This document shows positions 1 through 6,691 of a DNA stretch of 11,542 bases, in pieces. Positions within the stretch are counted from its first letter, which is position 1. Every line of letters starts with the position of its first letter. A program made the translations under genes and the position numbers. A model generated the notes under the pieces. It saw only the letters and a program-made list of their open reading frames with translations. It did not search any database and had not been told where the DNA came from. The stretch lies in assembly GCA_031255975.1 (NCBI GenBank), contig JAIRRM010000175.1:1-11542 (forward strand). The letters are read 5' to 3'. The DNA comes from Propionibacteriaceae bacterium. Its GTDB lineage: Bacteria > Actinomycetota > Actinomycetes > Propionibacteriales > Propionibacteriaceae.

Positions 1-76
1 CCGCCTCGGTATCCACATCGATCAACTGGTATTTGATCGAACTCGAACCGCAGTTCAGCACCAAAATCGGCTTCAT
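1..76 (-). CDS. ackA: Acetate kinase, N-terminal 25 codons (partial)
   Basis: Only the first 25 codons are inside the window; the gene runs off the left edge. The peptide MKPILVLNCGSSSIKYQLID matches the acetate kinase N-terminus, with the N8-x-G10-S-S-S-x-K15 nucleotide/phosphate loop of the acetate and butyrate kinase family. The enzyme is cytoplasmic and converts acetyl-phosphate plus ADP to acetate plus ATP, the last step of the Pta-AckA route. The ATG at 76-74 is preceded by GGAGGG at 85-80, a good Shine-Dalgarno sequence at slightly short spacing. It lies downstream of pta and the lipoprotein gene on the same strand, which fits a shared function with pta. Completeness and the catalytic C-terminal part cannot be judged here. 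Butyrate kinase is the less likely alternative, given the Pta upstream. Confidence 0.9.
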   Translation of the reverse strand, partial: MKPILVLNCGSSSIKYQLIDVDTEA

Positions 77-157
77 CGCCCCTCCGTATTTCATAGCGTT
101 GCAGATAGCAAGACTACTGGATATTCGAGGCACACCCTCCACGGCTAACGCGCCCCA

Positions 158-174
158 CCCCGCCATGACCGGGG
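158..174 (-). other. Hairpin in the ackA upstream region
   Basis: CCCCG (158-162) and CGGGG (170-174) form a perfect 5-bp GC stem around a 7-nt loop. It lies 82 nt upstream of ackA. Its role is unknown; it may be part of a terminator or leader structure. Confidence 0.25.
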
Positions 175-192
175 AAAGCCGCGAGCCACCTT

Positions 193-216
193 GGAGCCTT
201 GCTCCCCCACCGGGGG
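193..216 (-). terminator. Overlapping hairpins after the lipoprotein gene, terminator-like
   Basis: GGAGC-CTT-GCTCC (193-205) is a perfect 5-bp stem with a 3-nt loop, and CCCCC-ACC-GGGGG (204-216) is another. They share bases 204-205, so only one can form at a time. They begin about 40 nt after the lipoprotein stop codon. No T-run follows, so termination would be of the U-less type often proposed in actinobacteria. Confidence 0.3.
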
Positions 217-256
217 GTGCGGGGCTTGCCCACGTCTTCACACCAGGAAGAGCCAA

Positions 257-988
257 CTAAATCGGGGCCGTGATCTCCACCGGAACGTCAAAGTCGTAAT
301 ACTCGCTGACGGTAGTCATGGGGATCCCCTGGGAGATCATCATCATCTCGGCACGGTGTATCCGGTTCGCATCGTCAAGCCACACGTTCACGGAATCGAC
401 GGTGGCACCTTCGGCGGTTCCTTCGCAGTCACTGACACGCAGGTGCTGTGTCTCGATCCCATTGATAGTCTCGGTGCCGACCACCTCCACGGTGCCAGTG
501 CCGAACACCGCTATCCAGTACTGTTCGCCCATCCCATCCGAGGGGGTCACTTCCAGATCGGTTCCGGGGGTCGCCTGCCACTCACCACCGGCGTAACGCA
601 TCCAGCTATTGGTACCTATGTTGATGACCTCAAGGGACTGCCCATCGGCCACCATGACGCCCTGCGACTTTGGGTTGGCGGGGTCGGTGAAGTCGACGCT
701 AATATCCACCGATACGGTAGTCAGCACCGATCCGACGCTGGCACTGCTGAACACCCACATCTTGACATATCTCAGGCTTCCCGTAAACGCGCTGATCCGC
801 GCCGCCAACTCCGCCACGTCGCTGCGGGGCGCGTCTGAGGTGACTACCGCAGAAGTGGGGGCTGTAGTGGGGGCTGTGGTCGGTGCGTCGACTGGGGTGG
901 TCGTGGGGTCGCTCGGATCATCACTGCTACAGCCGACAAGTGTGAGCGTCAGCGCCACGGCGACGACGAGGGCTTTAAGATTACGCAT
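257..988 (-). CDS. Secreted lipoprotein, LolA/LppX-like fold suspected
   Basis: This 243-aa protein starts with MRNLK, a hydrophobic stretch and a lipobox L17-V-G-C20, so signal peptidase II should cleave before Cys20, which would then be lipidated. Residues 21-52 are a Pro/Thr/Ala/Asp-rich linker with PTTA-type repeats, tethering the folded part to the membrane. The rest (about 55-243) alternates short beta-strand-like segments, including a G-x-x-x-E-V-I-N-I-G...W-M-R-Y-A-G-G-E-W pattern near the middle. That is reminiscent of the LppX/LprAFG and LolA-like lipoproteins of actinobacteria, which bind lipids in a hydrophobic cavity. This assignment is by eye only. The ATG is supported by AAAGGA about 5 nt upstream. 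The gene lies between pta and ackA on the same strand, an unusual insertion, but nothing in it links it directly to acetate metabolism. Confidence 0.85.
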   Translation of the reverse strand: MRNLKALVVAVALTLTLVGCSSDDPSDPTTTPVDAPTTAPTTAPTSAVVTSDAPRSDVAELAARISAFTGSLRYVKMWVFSSASVGSVLTTVSVDISVDFTDPANPKSQGVMVADGQSLEVINIGTNSWMRYAGGEWQATPGTDLEVTPSDGMGEQYWIAVFGTGTVEVVGTETINGIETQHLRVSDCEGTAEGATVDSVNVWLDDANRIHRAEMMMISQGIPMTTVSEYYDFDVPVEITAPI

Positions 989-1018
989 CGGGTTCCTTTC
1001 GCTGGGGTACGCGTCCCC

Positions 1019-1024
1019 ATACTA
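1019..1024 (-). promoter_or_regulatory. Candidate -10 box (TAGTAT) for the lipoprotein gene
   Basis: TAGTAT on the minus strand fits the TANNNT consensus and would put the transcript start near 1012, giving a leader of about 24 nt that contains the AAAGGA ribosome-binding site. No convincing -35 element is visible. Confidence 0.35.
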
Positions 1025-1171
1025 TCGGCAATTAAGGTTCGTCACCGGGAACAACCTTCACCGTACTGCGTCCACAGCCGCCGGTACGCCATCTCCATCG
1101 CACCGAGCCAACCACTCAGCAGATGAATAGGCCCGGTCAACCCGATTTGCTCTTGGTCCAGCCCTCAAACG

Positions 1172-1194
1172 AAAAGCCGCGACAGGTCGGTTTT
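1172..1194 (-). terminator. Weak stem-loop just after pta
   Basis: On the minus strand, AAAACCG and CGG-C-TTTT pair with one bulged C around an 8-nt loop, starting immediately after the pta stop codon, and T-rich sequence follows (CTTTTCGTTTG). It looks like a weak intrinsic terminator, so readthrough into the lipoprotein gene is possible. Confidence 0.35.
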
Positions 1195-1195
1195 G

Positions 1196-3247
1196 CTACT
1201 GCGCCTGCACTGCGGTGATGGCGATGGTAGAGACGATATCGTCTACCATCGCGCCGCGCGAGAGGTCGGTTACGGTCTTTTTCAGTCCCTGCAAGATGGG
1301 GCCGACGGCAACCGCACCAGAGGTGCGCTGCACCGCCTTGTAGGTGACGTTACCGGCCTGCAGATCGGGGAACACAAACACCGTAGCGCGACCGGCGACC
1401 GGCGAACCCGGCATCTTGAACTCGCCGACCTCCGGGTCAATGGCGGCGTCAAACTGCAACGGGCCATCCACCGCAAGGTCAGGGCGGCGCTCCCGTACCA
1501 ACTCGGTGGCTTTGGCCATCATGTCCACGTCCGGGCCCGCGCCAGAGGTGCCAGTGGAGTACGAAAGCATCGCCACGCGCGGCTCTATGCCAAACGCGGC
1601 GGCGGTATCAGCCGTGGAGATGGCGATGTCCGCCAGTTCTTCTGGGTTGGGGTTCGGGTTCACAGCGCAATCGGCGAACATCAACACCTGATCTTCCATG
1701 CACATGAAGTAGGAGCCACTCACCACCTTCACGCCGGGCTTCGTTTTGATGATCTCAAACGCGGGACGGATGGTGTTCGCGGTGGTGTGAGCGGCACCAG
1801 ACACCATGGCGTCGGCGTCACCGCAGTACACCATCATGGTGCCGAAGTACGCCGGGTCGGTGAGCTTGGCTACGGCATGTTCGTACGTCAACCCCTTCGC
1901 CTGACGCACCTCGGCCATAACAGTCGCGTATTTGGCGATAAGGGCTTCGTCGCGCGGTGAAATAATCTCCGCCTGGGAGATGTCGAGCCCCAACTCGGCG
2001 GCACGCTCTCGTACCTCGGCCTCCTCGCCCAACAACACCAGATCGGCCACATTGCGCTCCAACACAATCGCGGCTGCGGAGAGCACCCGGGCGTCCTCAC
2101 TTTCAGGCAGCACCACGCGCCGCCGGTTGGTACGAGCCTGTTCCATGATGTCGTACTCGAAACGGTGCTGGGTGCGCAGGGCGCGACGCGGGGCGTCCAA
2201 TCGCCGCATGATCTCGGGCATATTCACGTAACTCTGCAACGCCAAATGGATTTCACGCACTTTACGCGGCGTGGCCATGGCAAACCCCTCCACTTCGGAG
2301 AGCACCCGTGCCACGGAGTAAGTGTCAAGTGGGCTGGTGGCGATGGGCAGATCGAGATCGATGCCGTCGATGATGCGGCGTACCTGCTTCGGGATTTTAT
2401 AGCCGCCCACCAGCACCAACGCCGACAGCTTCGGCATACCCTCGGCCTTCTGGCTGAGCAACACGCCAGGCAGCAGATCCACCCGGTCGGACGCCATGAT
2501 GAGCGTGGTCTCGTCGGTGATCCGCGACAGCAGGTGGGGCAGCGTCATGCCGGACACCGCGACATGCAGGCTCTCACGGGTGAAGGCGTCGGGCGCGCCA
2601 CGGGCGATGGCGGCGTGAATGGCGTCGAACTGCATCTGCACGGTGGGTGCGGAAAGCAACGCGTCTTCGGGCATGACACCCACCAGATGCTCTTTCAGGT
2701 CGCCCAGTTCGGCTTTGATCTCCTCAATGCGTTCGCTGTCAACGCGGCTGGCCACCAACCCGGCGATGTGGTTGTGCAGCCGGACGAACTCGTCGATGGT
2801 GTAGTGCCCGGCGCGTAACAACTGCTCCGGGGTTTTGTTGCGTCCGCTGATGAGCGCCAATACCGGGGTGTCGAGATTGGCGGCGATACGCGCGTTCAGG
2901 GTGGCCTCGATGGGGGTCGATACGTCGGCGAAATCGGAACCAATCACCACGATGGCGTCGTAATTGACGCGCAACGCGCCCATCTGGGTAATCATGGTGG
3001 AGATCGCGGACTCCTGATCGGCGGCCATCTCCTCGTAGGTGACCCCGACCGTGGTCTCAAACGGTTGATCGAGTTTTGCGATCTTGATGATGTTCTCGGT
3101 GATCTTGTCGGCGCTGCGCGTGAGCACCAGCGGACGATACACGGCGACACGCAAACCTTCGGCGACCCAGGCTTCGGCGATGCCCAACGACAACAATGAC
3201 TTGCCCACCCGGGCCTCGGCGGCGGCTACGTAAACAGTTTTGGTCAC
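1196..3247 (-). CDS. pta: Phosphate acetyltransferase, long three-domain form
   Basis: Pta interconverts acetyl-CoA plus phosphate and acetyl-phosphate plus CoA. From the GTG start the protein has 683 aa, the usual length of the long (class II) type. Residues 1-210 form a P-loop NTPase-like domain with A10-E-A-R-V-G-K-S17, a Walker A motif whose first Gly is Ala. A DRTGG-like middle domain follows (about 225-340). The C-terminal half is the catalytic PTA/PTB domain, with R-R-R-V-V-L-P-E-S-E-D, S-G-A-A-H-T-T-A-N-T-I-R-P, F-A-D-C-A-V-N-P-N-P and S-Y-S-T-G-T-S-G motifs. I chose the GTG at 3247-3245 (protein MTKTVYVAAAE) over upstream in-frame codons because homologues begin here, the longer version would run into the divergent nfo gene, and a TANNNT box lies 7 nt upstream, which suits a leaderless message. 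AckA two genes downstream completes the acetate pathway, and the PFOR-type gene in the same window could supply acetyl-CoA. Confidence 0.95.
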   Translation of the reverse strand: MTKTVYVAAAEARVGKSLLSLGIAEAWVAEGLRVAVYRPLVLTRSADKITENIIKIAKLDQPFETTVGVTYEEMAADQESAISTMITQMGALRVNYDAIVVIGSDFADVSTPIEATLNARIAANLDTPVLALISGRNKTPEQLLRAGHYTIDEFVRLHNHIAGLVASRVDSERIEEIKAELGDLKEHLVGVMPEDALLSAPTVQMQFDAIHAAIARGAPDAFTRESLHVAVSGMTLPHLLSRITDETTLIMASDRVDLLPGVLLSQKAEGMPKLSALVLVGGYKIPKQVRRIIDGIDLDLPIATSPLDTYSVARVLSEVEGFAMATPRKVREIHLALQSYVNMPEIMRRLDAPRRALRTQHRFEYDIMEQARTNRRRVVLPESEDARVLSAAAIVLERNVADLVLLGEEAEVRERAAELGLDISQAEIISPRDEALIAKYATVMAEVRQAKGLTYEHAVAKLTDPAYFGTMMVYCGDADAMVSGAAHTTANTIRPAFEIIKTKPGVKVVSGSYFMCMEDQVLMFADCAVNPNPNPEELADIAISTADTAAAFGIEPRVAMLSYSTGTSGAGPDVDMMAKATELVRERRPDLAVDGPLQFDAAIDPEVGEFKMPGSPVAGRATVFVFPDLQAGNVTYKAVQRTSGAVAVGPILQGLKKTVTDLSRGAMVDDIVSTIAITAVQAQ

Positions 3248-3254
3248 GCTCTTA

Positions 3255-3260
3255 ACTCTA
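3255..3260 (-). promoter_or_regulatory. Leaderless -10 box (TAGAGT) for pta
   Basis: TAGAGT on the minus strand matches TANNNT and ends 7 nt before the GTG start of pta. A transcript initiated at normal distance from this box would begin at or next to the start codon. There is no good Shine-Dalgarno sequence, which also supports leaderless initiation. No clear -35 hexamer is visible. Confidence 0.5.
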
Positions 3261-3288
3261 TCGGTGGTGGCGGGATGGCGGAGGCATC

Positions 3289-3294
3289 TAGGCT
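3289..3294 (+). promoter_or_regulatory. Leaderless -10 box (TAGGCT) for nfo
   Basis: TAGGCT matches TANNNT and ends 7 nt before the ATG at 3302, the same spacing seen for the divergent pta gene. GAGG at 3296-3299 is only 2 nt from the ATG, too close to work as a normal ribosome-binding site, so a leaderless message is the better explanation of this start. Confidence 0.45.
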
Positions 3295-3301
3295 TGAGGC
3301 C

Positions 3302-4099
3302 ATGGACACACCTGGTATCGGCTCCCATGTGGCAGCCGCCGACCCGATAAACGAGGCCCGGGCTCGCAACGCCGACATCGTACAGTTCTTCCTCGGCTCC
3401 CCGCAGCGTTGGACGGCACCAGCGGTGTCGTATCCAGGTGGGGCCCCGGCGCTGCTAGCCGATACCACCGCCGCCGGGATCGGCGTGTATATCCACGCCG
3501 CATACCTGATTAATGTGGCTACGTCCAACAACAAGGTACGCATCCCGTCCCGTACCCTGCTGCAAGCCACCTGCACGTTGGCCGGCCAGATCGGGGCCCG
3601 TGGCGTGGTGGTGCATGGCGGCACAGTGCAGGAAGGCGATGACCCCGGCATCGGTTACGAAAACTGGTATAAAGCCATCGACGCGCTGGAAACCGATGTG
3701 CCGCTACTCATTGAGAACACCGCGGGTGGGCAGCGCTCAATGACGCGCCACATCGATTCGATCGCCCGGCTGTGGCAGCGGCTGAGTGCTGCCAAGGCGT
3801 TTGACAAGGTGGGATTCTGCCTCGACACCGCCCATGCTTTCGCCTCCGGTGCGGAATTGGAGACGGTAGTTTCACAATTGGTGCCCATTGTGGGGCAAAT
3901 CGGCCTGATTCACTGCAACGATTCGCAAACCGCCGCCGGTTCAGGTGCCGACCGCCACGCCAACTTGGGCACAGGTCAGATTCCACCGGACGAACTGCTC
4001 GCCGTGGTTCGTCAAGCGCAGGCCCCCGTGATCGTGGAGACTCCGAACGGCGCCGAAGCCCAGGCCGCCGACGTGGCTTGGCTACGGGCACACCTGTAG
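3302..4099 (+). CDS. nfo: Deoxyribonuclease IV (endonuclease IV, AP endonuclease)
   Basis: This 265-aa protein belongs to the AP endonuclease 2 family, TIM-barrel enzymes with three zinc ions that cut DNA 5' of abasic sites in base-excision repair. All nine metal ligands expected from E. coli Nfo can be placed: H65 (YIHAAYLIN), H105 (VVVHGG), E138 (LLIENTAG), D175 and H178 (CLDTAHAFASG), H204 (LIHCND), D217 and H219 (GADRHANLGTG) and E246 (VIVETPN). The N-terminal IGSHV motif is at 6-10. The length is close to the 285 aa of E. coli Nfo. The ATG at 3302 is preferred because of the leaderless-type -10 box; an in-frame ATG at 3275 would add nine residues (MAEASRLEA). It is divergent from pta, with at most 54 bp between the starts. 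No functional tie to acetate metabolism is evident. Confidence 0.95.
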   Translation: MDTPGIGSHVAAADPINEARARNADIVQFFLGSPQRWTAPAVSYPGGAPALLADTTAAGIGVYIHAAYLINVATSNNKVRIPSRTLLQATCTLAGQIGARGVVVHGGTVQEGDDPGIGYENWYKAIDALETDVPLLIENTAGGQRSMTRHIDSIARLWQRLSAAKAFDKVGFCLDTAHAFASGAELETVVSQLVPIVGQIGLIHCNDSQTAAGSGADRHANLGTGQIPPDELLAVVRQAQAPVIVETPNGAEAQAADVAWLRAHL

Positions 4100-4103
4100 C
4101 AAT

Positions 4104-4120
4104 CGCGGCGCACCGCGTTT
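4104..4120 (+). terminator. Terminator hairpin after nfo
   Basis: CGCGG (4104-4108), loop CGCA and CCGCG (4113-4117) form a perfect GC-rich stem followed by TTT, 4 nt after the nfo stop codon. This is a plausible short intrinsic terminator, although the T-run is brief. Confidence 0.5.
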
Positions 4121-4149
4121 AACCCCAGCCGGACATCAGCGACCGAACC

Positions 4150-4163
4150 CGCGCCGGGGCGCG
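4150..4163 (-). terminator. Hairpin downstream of the 791-aa gene
   Basis: CGCGC-CGGG-GCGCG forms a 5-bp GC stem with a 4-nt loop, 36 nt beyond the stop of the minus-strand gene. No U-tract follows on the minus strand. With the hairpin at 4104 it could separate the two convergent genes. Confidence 0.3.
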
Positions 4164-4199
4164 CCAGCGCTCGTCTTACTAAGCCCCTATCGAGAGCGA

Positions 4200-6575
4200 C
4201 TAACTATCAGATCGGCGTACCCGGGCGAGCACTCCGGCACCGGTAACGACCGTCAGCAAGCCCAACAACGCCATCCAGGGTTCGGTAAGTGAACCACCGG
4301 TACCGACATCCGGCGCATCGCTAGCCACGGTGAAACTCAAAGGCACGTCCAACACCGAACCATTCGGGCCCATGAAACGCAGACTCGCCGTATAAGGCTC
4401 CGCCCGGTAAGCCAACCCAGCCACTGGCCTGATCTTGATTGTTCTCACAGCGTGCAAGTCAACGTACTCATCGGTCAACGCACCGGAAGTAATCTCGAAA
4501 ACGGCCGCGTCGGTGCCAACCAATGTCGTCGTGTAATAGTCCGGCAAAAACTCGTTGGCAAAAACTACATTCGCTGTAGCCAACGTCACGTAGCCATAGG
4601 TCGCCGAAAAATCTACCTGACTAGGAGTAACTTTCCAATCAACCGTCAGATCGAAATCAGTTTGCCCTTCCTGAGGCCTGTCTAAAATAGACTCCCAATC
4701 CGAGACAGTTACCTGATACGTCTGCCCAGCCACAAGGCCACTTAGCTGATAGGCAACCACATTGGTGTAGCGGTAGTAAGCCCAATCCACGGCTGCACCG
4801 CCATCGATTGTGACCACGCCCCGGTTGTTTTGGTGCTGAGCATCCGCAACCTCTCTGTTGAAAGCAACAAACAAGAGATTTCCTTCTCGCGCGACGTTCG
4901 TCACCACTAGTGCAGCACCATTGTCCGCGACATCAACGATAACGTAGCCGTCATCGCCACTGCCATACTCGTTAACAGCGTGAAGATAAATCCTGTTGTT
5001 CGACATTCCGACGACCAAATCATCAATCGGAATGGTCAAACTGGTCGTCGTGGCGTTGGTGCCTGGCGCGGTTCTGAAACCAGCGGCGATGGGCATGTTA
5101 ACCGAATACTCGTAATGAGTGATCGCGCTGCCGCCGTCTGAACCAGGCTCCCAGGTCAGGGTCACTCCACTCGCATCGTTAGCCACCACGCTCAGATTCC
5201 GCGGCCACTCCGGTCGCCGATGGGGTGTCGTTGTCGCCGACGCAGCCACACCGTACTTACCAGCGACAACCGCCCGCACTTTCAAGGTATTCTCCTGCAC
5301 GAAAGCTAACTGCCAACTCCCCAGGGTATAGCTGGTCACGTCCCCGACGTTGAACCACGCACCGCCGTTATATTCCGAAGCACTGATCTGGTAATTGGCC
5401 GCGTTCTCGACCGCGTCCCAGCTCAGCAGCACCGCGTCACTTGCAGGCTTGTTTTCTGCTTGGAAGTTCGCAGGCGCAGGCGGCTCCGGCACTTCAGCTA
5501 CGTCTGCCGCGTTATCGCCGTCTATCGTGCCGTTGTTCGCAACGTCTCCCTCGACCACACCGTTATTCGTCAAAGTGCCATTATTCGTAACAGTGCCGTT
5601 ATTGATGAGATTGCCGTTATTCGTAACGGTCTGCCCTTCCCGGATGGCCTGGTTCACCCCAGGCGCAATCACCAACGTTCCCGAGCCACCAATTTCCGTG
5701 CCTGCTGCGTCGATACCGGAACCGCCCCTAACCTCGACAGTGCCACCGGCAATCTCAATCGAGGTGTTCGTGCCTCCATATCGGCCAATTGCCGCGCCGG
5801 CGGGGTTTTCAGCTACCACGCTGCCGCCCGTGATCGTGACTGCCGTTGGCGGCACTCCGCTTTGCGTCGCAGCAGCACAGCCAATAGCAGCACCGGTAGA
5901 GAACTGCGATCTCGCGTAAACATCTCCTCCACTGATCAAGATTGTGCCGCCACTACCTTGATCGCCGCCGCCGATCGCAGCGCCAAACTGCCCGCTGACC
6001 GCATTAATCGTCCCACCTTCGATCATGATCGCACCCGCGCTATCAGCCACCTGATACGAACCCGAAATGCCGTTACCGCCACCGATAGCCGCGTCGTATG
6101 AACCTTGCGCCGTAGCGTTTAGCGTCCCGTCGGTAGCACCCTCCCCTGCGGCGCTGGTTATCGTCAAGCTGGCCCCCACCGGTACATGGATCGCCGGACG
6201 ACTACCGCCTGTTAGCGTATTCGTCCCCATCAACCGCAGTGTCAAGGTCGCACCCGCCACCTCGATCGGTGCAAGCGACGTCTCAATACGCGCACCGTCA
6301 AGTGTTACGGTCGCCGTCGAGCCACTCGCAATCACCAGACGGTTAACTGTCGTCTCACCAATCACCGTCACCTCATCACTACCCGTGATGGTGAAAACAC
6401 CACCGGAGAAAGTCCAACCCGTACCGCTGGTCACACTCGTATCCGACACATCAATCGTCGCACCGCCACTCGCCGCATAAGCGGGCTGCAAGGCGCTACC
6501 CAAAGGCACAAGGCACCCCCACAGCAACGCAATAGCCGTAGCTATCCTGACCGGGCGACCGCTCGTTTTCATCAT
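4200..6575 (-). CDS. Large secreted multidomain surface protein with Fn3-like domains and C-terminal anchor
   Basis: This 791-aa protein has an N-terminal signal peptide (basic K3/R7/R10, hydrophobic core, A32-Y-A34 cleavage site). Residues 36-310 are Gly/Thr-rich short beta strands with four A-I-G units (near 163, 200, 230, 262), as in beta-strand-repeat or carbohydrate-binding surface proteins. Residues 319-349 carry NNG triplets at a six-residue period. Residues 366-450 and 454-550 look like two fibronectin type III domains (LLSWDAVENAANYQISAS; VTLTWEPGSDGGSAITHYEY). Two further beta-rich stretches follow (553-648, 650-750). The C-terminus has V757-G-T-G-G-S, a hydrophobic segment (766-784) and R785-V-R-R, resembling a cell-wall sorting signal without a canonical LPXTG. 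Two tandem ATGs lie 6 and 9 nt after GAGG; either may be used. It probably binds a ligand or matrix at the cell surface; the ligand is unknown. A 26-codon ORF ends 9 nt upstream. Confidence 0.85.
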   Translation of the reverse strand: MMKTSGRPVRIATAIALLWGCLVPLGSALQPAYAASGGATIDVSDTSVTSGTGWTFSGGVFTITGSDEVTVIGETTVNRLVIASGSTATVTLDGARIETSLAPIEVAGATLTLRLMGTNTLTGGSRPAIHVPVGASLTITSAAGEGATDGTLNATAQGSYDAAIGGGNGISGSYQVADSAGAIMIEGGTINAVSGQFGAAIGGGDQGSGGTILISGGDVYARSQFSTGAAIGCAAATQSGVPPTAVTITGGSVVAENPAGAAIGRYGGTNTSIEIAGGTVEVRGGSGIDAAGTEIGGSGTLVIAPGVNQAIREGQTVTNNGNLINNGTVTNNGTLTNNGVVEGDVANNGTIDGDNAADVAEVPEPPAPANFQAENKPASDAVLLSWDAVENAANYQISASEYNGGAWFNVGDVTSYTLGSWQLAFVQENTLKVRAVVAGKYGVAASATTTPHRRPEWPRNLSVVANDASGVTLTWEPGSDGGSAITHYEYSVNMPIAAGFRTAPGTNATTTSLTIPIDDLVVGMSNNRIYLHAVNEYGSGDDGYVIVDVADNGAALVVTNVAREGNLLFVAFNREVADAQHQNNRGVVTIDGGAAVDWAYYRYTNVVAYQLSGLVAGQTYQVTVSDWESILDRPQEGQTDFDLTVDWKVTPSQVDFSATYGYVTLATANVVFANEFLPDYYTTTLVGTDAAVFEITSGALTDEYVDLHAVRTIKIRPVAGLAYRAEPYTASLRFMGPNGSVLDVPLSFTVASDAPDVGTGGSLTEPWMALLGLLTVVTGAGVLARVRRSDS
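5529..5621 (-). repeat. 18-nt tandem repeat encoding NNG hexapeptides
   Basis: In-frame repeats of about 18 nt encode N-N-G-x-[LV]-[TI] units; the NNG triplets start at residues 319, 325, 331 and 337, and a looser unit starts at 347. The period of six residues recalls left-handed beta-helix or coil repeats. As a DNA tandem repeat it could change copy number. Confidence 0.7.
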
Positions 6576-6584
6576 CTTTGTCCT

Positions 6585-6665
6585 CTAATGGCGTAGTTTC
6601 TTGGCAACTAACCGACTAATCCCCGGGGTGGTCGTAGCTCTTGGGAAAAGCACAATTTTCATCAT
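6585..6665 (-). CDS. Putative 26-codon leader ORF upstream of the 791-aa gene
   Basis: Starting at the ATG at 6665-6663, the minus strand encodes a 26-aa basic peptide, MMKIVLFPRATTT followed by PGISRLVAKKLRH, ending in TAG at 6587-6585. AAGAGG lies 4 nt before the first ATG and 7 nt before the second, which is good ribosome-binding spacing. The stop codon TAG is part of the TAGAGGA that serves as Shine-Dalgarno for the large gene, whose ATG is 9 nt further on, so translational coupling is expected if the ORF is used. The start region (GAGG, a few bases, ATGATGAAAA) is nearly the same as that of the large gene. I do not recognise the peptide. It could be a leader peptide controlling the surface protein or a decayed duplicate of its start; chance is also possible at this length. 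Confidence 0.45.
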   Translation of the reverse strand: MMKIVLFPRATTTPGISRLVAKKLRH

Positions 6666-6691
6666 GGTACCTCTTAGAGAACTCGGGGATA

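Larger units (their letters stand above)
77..256 (-). other. Lipoprotein-ackA intergenic region with GC-rich hairpins
   Basis: This 180-bp spacer has no gene. Read in the direction of transcription it holds, in order, a C5/G5 hairpin (216-204), a GGAGC-type hairpin (205-193) that overlaps it by two bases, and a CCCCG/CGGGG hairpin (174-158). A TANNNT-like TAGTCT (116-111, minus strand) about 35 nt before ackA could be its -10 box, but I see no clear -35. The region could be a terminator followed by an ackA promoter, or a structured leader. I cannot decide between them. Confidence 0.35.

Noticed and set aside
77..256. Known riboswitch class in the ackA leader
   Set aside because: I looked for conserved boxes of cobalamin, TPP, SAM, glycine and similar riboswitches and found none. 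Only generic GC-rich hairpins are visible.
191..838. 215-aa plus-strand frame opposite the lipoprotein gene
   Set aside because: It lies antisense to a clear lipoprotein gene with lipobox and ribosome-binding site, and its His/Gly/Arg-rich composition is typical of a shadow frame in GC-rich DNA.
1005..1019. GGGGTACGCGTCCCC near-palindrome upstream of the lipoprotein gene
   Set aside because: The arms pair over only 4 bp and the central ACGCGT is off-centre, so it is not a convincing operator or terminator.
2165..2818. 217-aa plus-strand frame inside pta
   Set aside because: It is antisense to a highly conserved Pta coding sequence and has the same shadow composition and no recognisable motif.
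3248..3328. N-terminal extension of pta by 27 residues to an ATG at 3328
   Set aside because: The added residues (MGADTRCVHGLKPRC...) do not resemble any Pta N-terminus and overlap the divergent nfo start. The GTG at 3247 fits the family better.
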